A stretch of 9,425 nucleotides of DNA from Acidobacteriota bacterium (GTDB taxonomy: Bacteria > Acidobacteriota > Terriglobia > Bryobacterales > Bryobacteraceae): contig JAMCRM010000195.1 of the NCBI GenBank assembly GCA_023380575.1, positions 1 to 9,425 of the forward strand, in the 5' to 3' direction. This document shows, piece after piece, positions 1-4,467 of this stretch. A program made the translations under genes and the position numbers. The notes beneath the pieces were generated by a model. That model did no database searches, had not been told where the DNA came from, and was given only the letters and a program-made list of their open reading frames with translations. Every line of letters begins with the position of its first letter. Position 1 is the first letter of the stretch.

Positions 1-144
1 GGAACGGAACAGGACGCGGCGGATATCCTCGGCACCAGCGCAGCAGTGGTCCGGAAGCACTACGCGAAGTGGTCCCAGGCTCGGCTATTTGAGGCGGTTT
101 ATCCTGGTACGTATTTGGTACACGAAAAAAGGCCCTGTAGTTAA
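1..144 (+). CDS. Tyrosine recombinase / phage-type integrase, C-terminal end only
   Basis: The plus-strand frame is open from base 1 to a TAA at 142-144 and gives the last 47 residues of a protein that begins outside the window. The stretch around residues 8-24 (DILGTSAAVVRKHYAKW) matches the end of the tyrosine-recombinase catalytic domain, where the family usually reads LGHSS...T.KHYA. The tyrosine at residue 21 (bases 61-63) is then the DNA-attacking nucleophile. The family's usual His in LGH is Thr here (LGT). Such integrases cut and rejoin DNA at attachment sites, often in tRNA 3' ends. This one stops 22 bp from the 3' end of a tRNA-Leu gene, which fits an island lying to the left. Its last codons (from about 130) lie inside the tRNA terminator hairpin. 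Family assignment is fairly sure. Whether the whole gene is intact cannot be seen. Confidence 0.8.
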   Translation, partial: GTEQDAADILGTSAAVVRKHYAKWSQARLFEAVYPGTYLVHEKRPCS

Positions 145-161
145 TTGATTCTACAGGGCCT
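124..161 (-). terminator. Intrinsic terminator of the secG-tRNA-Leu unit
   Basis: A perfect 11-bp inverted repeat (AGGCCCTGTAG at 130-140 and its complement at 151-161) encloses a 10-base loop. Read on the minus strand, the hairpin is followed directly by six T (bases 130-125 as A on the plus strand), the classic Rho-independent layout. It lies 4 bp beyond the encoded CCA of tRNA-Leu, so it ends that transcript. There is no T-run on the plus-strand side. The stop codon of the integrase lies in the loop. Confidence 0.9.
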
Positions 162-165
162 AATC

Positions 166-252
166 TGGTGCGGAGAGGGGGACTTGAACCCCCACGAGAT
201 TGCTCCCGCTAGCACCTCAAGCTAGTGCGTCTGCCAATTCCGCCACCTCCGC
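166..252 (-). tRNA. tRNA-Leu (anticodon GAG)
   Basis: The minus strand folds as an 87-base class II tRNA. The acceptor stem GCGGAGG pairs with the 3' end, with one G-T pair, followed by discriminator A and an encoded CCA (166-168). The anticodon stem CTAGC/GCTAG holds the loop TTGAGGT with anticodon GAG, which reads CUC and CUU. The long variable arm (GGGAGC...CTC) is typical of tRNA-Leu, and the T arm has GGTTCAAGTCC. It starts 13 bp after the secG stop with no terminator between, so the two are probably one transcript. The 3' end faces the integrase and is the likely attachment site. Confidence 0.97.
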
Positions 253-265
253 ATGGGTGACTTGC

Positions 266-745
266 CTACTTCTTTGCCGGGGGCGCGGCCGGTTGGGCCG
301 GCGTCGCCGGTACCACCTTACCCGGGGGAATGTTCTTCGGGATGTTCAACGGGATAGTCTTGGACGGCCCGCCGTTTTCCGGCGTGAGCGTTATCGAAGG
401 CTGCCCGGTGGGCGCCGCCGGAGCGGCCGGTGCCGCCGGTTTCACCGGTGCCTGCGCCGGAGCTGATTGCTTCGGAGCGTTGTCCAGTACCGTATTCCCC
501 ACGTTACTGCCCGAGCTCCGCGTCGCCAGAATCGATAAAGAGAGCGACGTGAACATGAAAATCACCGCCGATAGGGTTGTCGCTTTGGACAACAGAGTGG
601 CCGAACCACGAGGGCCGAAAGCCGTCTGGGAGCCCATGCCACCGAAGGCCCCCGCCAGATCCGCCGCCTTCCCGCTCTGTAAAAGCACTACGATGATCAA
701 AAAGACACAGACCACCACGTGGATAATTGTCAACAGGATAAACAT
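266..745 (-). CDS. secG: Preprotein translocase subunit SecG
   Basis: This 159-residue protein is the small SecG subunit of the SecYEG channel, which helps SecA-driven export across the inner membrane. It has the two expected membrane helices (about residues 1-22 and 52-73). Between them is the family's conserved loop, here LLQSGKAADLAGAFGGMGSQ followed by TAFGPRG and LLSKAT. The last 80 or so residues form a Pro/Ala-rich tail that core SecG proteins (about 75-110 residues) lack; tails like this are seen in acidobacteria. An upstream in-frame ATG at 784 is rejected as the start, because a good promoter (-10 at 762-767) lies between it and the ATG at 745, and the helix begins exactly at MFILL. 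The Shine-Dalgarno signal is weak (GAAGAAA). tRNA-Leu follows 13 bp downstream. Confidence 0.93.
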   Translation of the reverse strand: MFILLTIIHVVVCVFLIIVVLLQSGKAADLAGAFGGMGSQTAFGPRGSATLLSKATTLSAVIFMFTSLSLSILATRSSGSNVGNTVLDNAPKQSAPAQAPVKPAAPAAPAAPTGQPSITLTPENGGPSKTIPLNIPKNIPPGKVVPATPAQPAAPPAKK

Positions 746-761
746 TGCCGTTTCTTCACTC

Positions 762-791
762 AGTATAGTGAATCCGCGCGCCAAAGGTCAA
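762..791 (-). promoter_or_regulatory. Sigma70-type promoter of secG
   Basis: On the minus strand, TTGACC (786-791) and TATACT (762-767) are separated by 18 bp. Each matches the housekeeping consensus at five of six bases. Transcription would begin near 755, leaving a leader of only about 10 bases before the secG ATG. The promoter lies just after the aldo/keto reductase stop, so secG and tRNA-Leu can be expressed independently of that gene. Confidence 0.75.
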
Positions 792-803
792 ACCGGTGTG
801 AGT

Positions 804-1649
804 TCAGCCGCGCAGGCTGGCGGCAGGCATCCTCTTTACCAAGTCCAGCAGTTCCCCGTGGCTCTCCGCGCCAACGGTGAAACAATCCAGGCAATCCAGC
901 GAAAGGGCGAACGCGAGGCACTGGTCCACCCTGTCGCGCAAGTTGCCCTGGCCCAGGATCTTCATCCCGATGACGCCTTTGCCCGCCGCCTTCATCTCGC
1001 GCAGGGCCGCCACGGCCGTTTGCGGATCTGTGTCCATGGCCGCCTGCGCCGGATTGATGCGGGCCATGTTTACCTGTGCCCAGGGATGGCGCGTGGCGGC
1101 GCGGAGCGCTTCGACGGTGTGGCAGGAGGCACCGTGGGTGCGCACGATGCCCTTTTCGCGGGCTTCCGTGATCGCATCCATGGCGCCGCGGAAGCGCTCG
1201 GGCCAATCGGGTCCGGTCATGGCGTGCAGCAGCAGGATGTCAATGTAGTCGGTACCTAACTCGCGCCGGAAACGGTCGATATCGGCGCGGGTTTCTCGGG
1301 CCGTGGTGGCATTGGTTTTGGAGAGGATGGCGACCCGCTCGCGCGGGACGCGCCGGAGTGCTTCGCGGACGTGTGGATGGCTGCCGTACTGGTCGGCGGT
1401 ATCCCAGAAGGTGACGCCCTGGTCGTAGGCGGCGGTGAACAAGCCGGCGAGACCGCGCAGTCCCAATTTCCGGGTCTGGTTGGAACTGCCCGCGTAGCCG
1501 TGCGTGCCGCTGCCCTGGGCGAGGCGGCTCACCTCGATCCTGGAAGGTCCCAGCCTGATGCGATCGCTTGCGAATTTGCGGACCGGGGCGGCCCACAGCG
1601 GGGATGTGGCGCCGGCCGCGCCGTAGCGAAGGAAATCGCGCCGGTTCAT
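804..1649 (-). CDS. Tat-exported aldo/keto reductase
   Basis: This 281-residue protein is an aldo/keto reductase with a (beta/alpha)8 barrel, expected to reduce carbonyl groups with NAD(P)H or run the reverse reaction; the substrate is unknown. The N-terminus NRRDFLRYGAAG is a twin-arginine export signal (RRDFL), so it is probably folded in the cytoplasm and exported or membrane-anchored. The usual catalytic tetrad can be placed at D83 and Y88 (WDTADQY), K111 (LSKTN) and H142 (LLLHAM). At 281 residues it is slightly short for the family (about 300-330), and the C-terminal cofactor segment is not an obvious match. The start is supported by GGGGAG seven bases upstream (1657-1662). No terminator is visible before the secG promoter, so some read-through into secG is likely. 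Confidence 0.9.
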   Translation of the reverse strand: MNRRDFLRYGAAGATSPLWAAPVRKFASDRIRLGPSRIEVSRLAQGSGTHGYAGSSNQTRKLGLRGLAGLFTAAYDQGVTFWDTADQYGSHPHVREALRRVPRERVAILSKTNATTARETRADIDRFRRELGTDYIDILLLHAMTGPDWPERFRGAMDAITEAREKGIVRTHGASCHTVEALRAATRHPWAQVNMARINPAQAAMDTDPQTAVAALREMKAAGKGVIGMKILGQGNLRDRVDQCLAFALSLDCLDCFTVGAESHGELLDLVKRMPAASLRG

Positions 1650-1715
1650 ATGTAAACTCCCCAGTAAAATAGCACGAAATCGCGTCGGGTGTAGCGGAAG
1701 GCTACCGCTTTGTTC

Positions 1716-1721
1716 TACAAT
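1716..1721 (+). promoter_or_regulatory. Possible -10 box for tRNA-Val
   Basis: TACAAT lies 16 bp before the mature 5' end of tRNA-Val and matches TATAAT at five of six bases. No good -35 box is seen 16-18 bp upstream. A small inverted repeat (GTAGC/GCTAC, 1691-1705) lies there instead. This is a weak call based on position. Confidence 0.4.
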
Positions 1722-1737
1722 CAGGAAAACGCATGTT

Positions 1738-1814
1738 GGGCGCGTAGCTCAGTTGGTTAGAGCGCCTGCTTCACACGCAGGAGGTCACAGGTTCGAGTCC
1801 TGTCGCGCCCACCA
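1738..1814 (+). tRNA. tRNA-Val (anticodon CAC)
   Basis: A 77-base plus-strand gene gives a standard cloverleaf. The acceptor stem GGGCGCG pairs with CGCGCCC, followed by discriminator A and an encoded CCA (1812-1814). The D arm has AGCTCAGTTGGTTAGAGC, the anticodon stem CCTGC/GCAGG holds loop TTCACAC with anticodon CAC (reads GUG), and the T arm has GGTTCGAGTCC. It stands alone between the divergent aldo/keto reductase and the methyltransferase. Confidence 0.97.
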
Positions 1815-1829
1815 TCTATTTCTTGGGGA

Positions 1830-1850
1830 CTCTGGCTCGCACGGCCAGAG
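1830..1850 (+). other. Hairpin between tRNA-Val and the methyltransferase gene
   Basis: CTCTGGC (1830-1836) and GCCAGAG (1844-1850) form a perfect 7-bp stem with a 7-base loop. No T-run follows on either strand, so it is not a standard intrinsic terminator. It could be a processing signal or leader structure if the methyltransferase mRNA starts at the tRNA promoter. The function is not known. Confidence 0.45.
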
Positions 1851-1865
1851 AGGGAACGAGGGGTT

Positions 1866-2897
1866 ATGCACGCACCTGCACTCGACACGGGCCGGGCACT
1901 GGCTCCGGACCCGATTATGCAACTTGGGTTCGCCTTTTGGGGATCCAAGGTCCTGCTAACCGCAGTTGAACTGAAACTCTTCACCGAACTGGCCAAGTCA
2001 CCGCTAGGGCTTGAGGAAGCCACCAGCCGGCTGGGATTGCACCGGCGCTCCGCGGCGGACTTCCTGGACGCCCTGGTTTCGCTTGGACTGCTCGATCGTG
2101 ACCACGGCCGCTACTCCAATACCGCGCTCGCGGACACCTATCTCGATGAGGCCAAGCCATCCTATATAGGTGGCATACTGGAGATGCTGAACCGGCGGCT
2201 TTATACCGCCTGGGGTTCGCTGAAAGATGCCCTGGTCACCGGCAAACCGCAAAACGAATCGCCGGACGGCGGAGAACTATTTGCGGCGCTCTATGGCGAC
2301 CCGGTTCTGTTACGCTCCTTTCTGTCGGCCATGACGGGTCTCAGCCTGCCGCTGGGCAGGGCCATGGCAGCGCGTTTTCCCTGGTCCGATTACCACTCTT
2401 TCGCGGATATCGGAGCCGCCCAGGGCGGTCTCGCGCGCGAACTGGCCCTCGCGCATCTCCACCTGACCGGCGTGGGTTTCGACCTGCCGCAGGTCCGGCC
2501 GGTGTTCGAGGAGTACATCGCCGCGCCAGGTGTCGACGGGCGGCTGCGCTTTCAGCCGGGCGACTTCTTCAAGGACCCGCTGCCCTCGACCGATGTTCTC
2601 ATCATGGGCCACATCCTGCATGATTGGGACCTCGAGACCAAGCGGATGCTGCTCGGAAAAGCGCACGCGGCCCTGCCCAAGGGCGGCGTTCTCATCGTCT
2701 ACGACACCATGATTGACGATGAACGCCGGCAGAATACCTTGGGGCTGCTGATGAGCCTCAATATGCTGATCGAAACTCCCGGCGGATTCGACTATACCGG
2801 CGCCGACTGTGTGAAATGGATGCGGCAGGCGGGGTTCCGGTCGGCCAGGGTCGAGCCGCTCACCGGCGCGCATTCGATGGCCATCGCGACCAAGTAG
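1866..2897 (+). CDS. SAM-dependent O-methyltransferase, family 2
   Basis: This 343-residue protein has the layout of the family-2 O-methyltransferases (hydroxyneurosporene / acetylserotonin type). An N-terminal winged-helix dimerisation part spans about residues 20-100 (start [13 protein letters not shown]). A Rossmann SAM-binding domain runs from about 175. Motif I is DIGAAQGG (181-188), with an acidic ligand at D206 (GFDLP), GDFF at 232-235, and catalytic-base motif GHILHDWD with H252. Members methylate hydroxyl groups of small secondary metabolites; the substrate cannot be read here. ATG 1866 is preceded by GAGGGG (1858-1863), rather close, with another AG-rich block at 1847-1854. Its last 16 codons occur again, diverged, at 4187-4237. 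Confidence 0.88.
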   Translation: MHAPALDTGRALAPDPIMQLGFAFWGSKVLLTAVELKLFTELAKSPLGLEEATSRLGLHRRSAADFLDALVSLGLLDRDHGRYSNTALADTYLDEAKPSYIGGILEMLNRRLYTAWGSLKDALVTGKPQNESPDGGELFAALYGDPVLLRSFLSAMTGLSLPLGRAMAARFPWSDYHSFADIGAAQGGLARELALAHLHLTGVGFDLPQVRPVFEEYIAAPGVDGRLRFQPGDFFKDPLPSTDVLIMGHILHDWDLETKRMLLGKAHAALPKGGVLIVYDTMIDDERRQNTLGLLMSLNMLIETPGGFDYTGADCVKWMRQAGFRSARVEPLTGAHSMAIATK

Positions 2898-2949
2898 CTT
2901 ACCGTTCCCGCCGGCCCCATGGCGGCTGGCCATAACCCGGCATACGGCA
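2847..2949 (+). repeat. Duplicated methyltransferase-end / glycosidase-start junction, copy 1
   Basis: This stretch pairs with 4187-4301. By hand count, about nine in ten aligned bases agree, apart from one 13-base gap and one single-base gap. It holds the methyltransferase tail (to TAG 2897), the spacer, and then codons matching the start of the GH78-like gene: ITRHTA here against MTRHTA in copy 2. The start codon is ATA instead of ATG (2932-2934), and similarity stops after 2949. A small hairpin (2910-2916 with 2924-2930) is kept in both copies. Confidence 0.85.
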
Positions 2950-3048
2950 CCCTTCGAAGATGATCTGCAAGTCACCGATTCATTGCAGAATCTGCGTGTC
3001 GATATCTCGCACTCCGGATCTGCTGTGCTGCCTCGAAGTCGCAGGCGA

Positions 3049-3579
3049 TCAGCGGGTGGGGCGTGATACAGCCAACTGATCACTTCCGATCGGCCGTCTC
3101 GCCGGCTTCGGAGCTTCGTAGATTAAGTTCGTTCTGCCCAAAGCCCAAATGCCTAATCCGCACAACGCTCCGACACCCGCTGTGATCCCGGCGAAAAGCA
3201 TGTGTCCCACCCCAGTGACGTCGTGGCTTGGTTTGATTCCGGCATAAACGGCAAGCCCCGCTGCCGCCCCGATCAGTGGAGCGTACGCCAGCCGTTCACG
3301 GTTTGCTGTTACCTTTCGGACACTCTCCTTCGAGATGGTCTCGCTTCTGCCATCACGAATGCGAATCGTCATTCCTGCACCATCGCTCGATACGAATGTC
3401 CCTCTCAACTTCTGCTCCGGTCGCCGTGTCTCAACAGTGATCCTGCGGCCCGAGGGGATCGCTGAAACCCTGCTCCAGTCTCGCCACGTTTCCTGCTGTG
3501 CAGCTTGGGTCTCTGTCCGGGTCGAGAGCGTGAGGAATGCCATCAAGACGACACTGATGAATGATCTCTCACTTCTCAC
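3049..3579 (-). CDS. Hypothetical secreted or membrane protein with a small beta domain and two C-terminal hydrophobic segments
   Basis: This 176-residue protein is not assigned to a named family. It begins with a signal peptide (about 1-27, ending near TETQAAQ). A short domain, about 30-92, looks like an SH3/LSm-type small beta barrel (GRRITVETRRPEQKLRGTFV, then TIRIRDGRSETISKESVRKV). Glycine/alanine-rich hydrophobic segments follow at about 99-114 and 125-147. Small acidobacterial proteins of this pattern, a 'RGTL...SVRRV' domain followed by a glycine-zipper-like membrane part, are common but of unknown role. The start is GTG (3577-3579), with GAGGAAG about five bases upstream. A 26-residue peptide ORF ends within that ribosome site. 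GC is visibly lower than in flanking genes, which suggests a different origin. Confidence 0.72.
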   Translation of the reverse strand: MRSERSFISVVLMAFLTLSTRTETQAAQQETWRDWSRVSAIPSGRRITVETRRPEQKLRGTFVSSDGAGMTIRIRDGRSETISKESVRKVTANRERLAYAPLIGAAAGLAVYAGIKPSHDVTGVGHMLFAGITAGVGALCGLGIWALGRTNLIYEAPKPARRPIGSDQLAVSRPTR

Positions 3580-3588
3580 GACACTTCC

Positions 3589-3669
3589 TCAAGTCAGAAC
3601 TGAGGCAGTTCCCAACCATGGCGGCAACGCAAGCAATGCGAGATAGAACGCCATGCAGTATATTCGCAT
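3589..3669 (-). CDS. Short hydrophobic peptide upstream of the hypothetical protein
   Basis: A 26-residue ORF (MRIYCMAFYLALLALPPWL, then GTASVLT) starts at ATG 3667-3669 behind AAGAGGTAG, a near-ideal ribosome site with good spacing. It has the shape of a bare signal peptide or single membrane helix. Its stop TGA (3589-3591) opens the GAGGAAG that serves the next gene, so the two could be translationally coupled. It may be a leader peptide, a tiny membrane protein, or the signal-peptide stump of a lost gene. Only the ORF and its ribosome site are seen; no relative is recognised. Confidence 0.4.
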   Translation of the reverse strand: MRIYCMAFYLALLALPPWLGTASVLT

Positions 3670-4045
3670 TGAACTACCTCTTGTTTCATGCTGATGGACC
3701 ATCCCCGATCCTCCAGTCCAGATTAGAGTGCGGGTGCGTTGCGGGTGCAATCCGGATGCGAGATTGTTGTAAGGAATTTGTCTGGCGGACGCAACGACGG
3801 GCGCAGCCATTTGACAAGCACGAGTGCCTTTGCACAGCAGCGGTGCGCTTTCGCTGGAGCGAGGCAACATAGGCGCCATCATCTTGACTGGAATTTCCGT
3901 TTTGGACTTCCAGGTCTGATTCAGTGTAAACCAAACCGCCATCCTTTGGTCCTGCGAGTTACCTTCTTCGTCCGAGTGCCGTCTTCGCCCCCGCAGGGGA
4001 AGGTTTGTTGCCCTGCCGGAGAAGCCCAAGGATCGTGAAATTCCG
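3670..4045. other. About 375 bp with no recognisable gene
   Basis: Frames here are open on both strands but show no family pattern, no convincing ribosome sites, and a composition less GC-biased than the flanking genes. A 9-bp direct repeat, TGCGGGTGC, lies at 3729-3737 and 3740-3748. On the minus strand TCTAAT (3722-3727) could be a weak -10 box for the small-peptide unit, but there is no good -35. The stretch sits between that unit and the IS1380 relic and is probably decayed insertion-sequence or intergenic DNA. Confidence 0.4.
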
Positions 4046-4186
4046 TAGCCGTACTTCATTCGAGCGGAATCGATGGCAACTCAGCCGCGTCATCTTCACC
4101 GCCTGCTTGCCTTCCTTGATCCACTGCTCCGCCGTTCCGCGCTTGTTGTAGAACCGCACCACCGCCCGGCTGTCGGTTCCCAGGTT
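4046..4186 (-). pseudogene. Relic of an IS1380-family transposase (47-residue internal fragment)
   Basis: The minus strand encodes NLGTDSRAVVRFYNKRG, followed by TAEQWIKEGKQAVKMTRLSC and HRFRSNEVRL. This is the conserved C-terminal part of IS1380-family DDE transposases. The Y-(2)-R-(3)-E-(6)-K signature is exact: Y at 4148-4150 through K at 4106-4108, with the Glu being the last DDE catalytic residue. The similarity begins abruptly at the boundary with the methyltransferase relic and ends abruptly after NEVRL, where an intact protein would continue into a WLSLIAYNLGN-like segment. Nothing of the N-terminal two thirds and no terminal repeats are seen. There are no stops in the fragment, so it is a cut-out piece, not a slowly mutated gene. 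Confidence 0.85.
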
Positions 4187-4237
4187 AGGGTCGAGCCGCT
4201 CGCCGGTGCACATTCGATGGCCATCGCCACCAAGTAG
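4187..4237 (+). pseudogene. C-terminal stub of a second O-methyltransferase
   Basis: The frame reads [16 protein letters not shown] and a TAG. It is identical to the end of the methyltransferase at 1866-2897 except Ala for Thr. The four base differences give one amino-acid change and three silent third-position changes, so this piece was under protein-level selection after it split from its sister. Everything upstream has been replaced by the transposase relic, which joins at 4186/4187. Confidence 0.82.
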
Positions 4238-4301
4238 CCACCGTTCCCGCCAGCCCCGCAATGTGAGAACATGGCGGCTGGCCATGACAAGACATACGGC
4301 G
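4187..4301 (+). repeat. Duplicated methyltransferase-end / glycosidase-start junction, copy 2
   Basis: This is the partner of 2847-2949. It runs from the last 16 codons of a second methyltransferase, across a spacer 12 bases longer than in copy 1, into the real start of the GH78-like gene. A hairpin is formed by GCCAGCC (4249-4255) and GGCTGGC (4276-4282); copy 1 keeps the pairing with one G-T. Confidence 0.85.
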
Positions 4302-4454
4302 GCTGTTCTCGCTTTTCTGGCGTTTACCGGGAGCGGCGTGGCGGGACACTATCCCGCCGGCGCCATAAAGAGCGATTGGCGGGCACCCTGGATCTGGTGC
4401 TCGCGAGAGGGGAAGGAACCCAACCTCCACGTCTATTTCCGGCGGAGCTTCGAG
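4284..4454 (+). pseudogene. Detached 5' part (signal peptide and first strand) of the GH78-like glycosidase
   Basis: From ATG 4284 the frame reads MTRHTAAVLAFLAFTGSG and VAGHYPAGA, a clear Sec signal peptide. Then comes WRAPWIWCSREGKEPNLH and VYFRRSFE, which matches the opening of bacterial rhamnosidase N-terminal domains (W.A.WIW...FRK.FE). After about 4454 this frame turns into unrelated sequence. The expected continuation, TLYVNWHKTGFGPP, appears in another frame from about 4453. In relatives a strand of roughly 10-20 residues lies between FRR.FE and LYVN, so the break is probably a small out-of-frame deletion, not a single lost base. The ribosome site is weak. Confidence 0.72.
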
Positions 4455-4467
4455 TTGCACGCTCTAT

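Noticed and set aside
746..784. Thirteen extra N-terminal codons for SecG from ATG 784
   Set aside because: They would lie across the promoter -10 box and the expected transcription start, and SecG proteins begin right at the first membrane helix, so the start at 745 is used.
330..1259. Long plus-strand open frame opposite secG and the aldo/keto reductase
   Set aside because: Its protein has no family features and is the mirror of two well-supported minus-strand genes in GC-rich DNA.
2898..2990. Terminator after the methyltransferase
   Set aside because: The hairpin 2910-2930 and the CTGCAA/TTGCAG repeat (2965-2988) have no T-run, and the former is shared with the repeat copy, where it lies before a gene start.
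2310..3083. 257-codon minus-strand open frame spanning the end of the methyltransferase and the spacer
   Set aside because: It is antisense to a convincing methyltransferase, and its sequence shows no domain pattern.
3960..4020. CCCC/GGGG-rich palindrome as an insertion-sequence end
   Set aside because: The arms are imperfect, no partner end or target duplication is seen, and the match to IS1380 termini could not be verified.
3959..4285. A complete 108-residue minus-strand gene covering the transposase piece
   Set aside because: Only the middle 47 residues are transposase-like. The N-terminal part is the antisense of the repeat copy and the C-terminal part is unrelated, so it is annotated as a relic.
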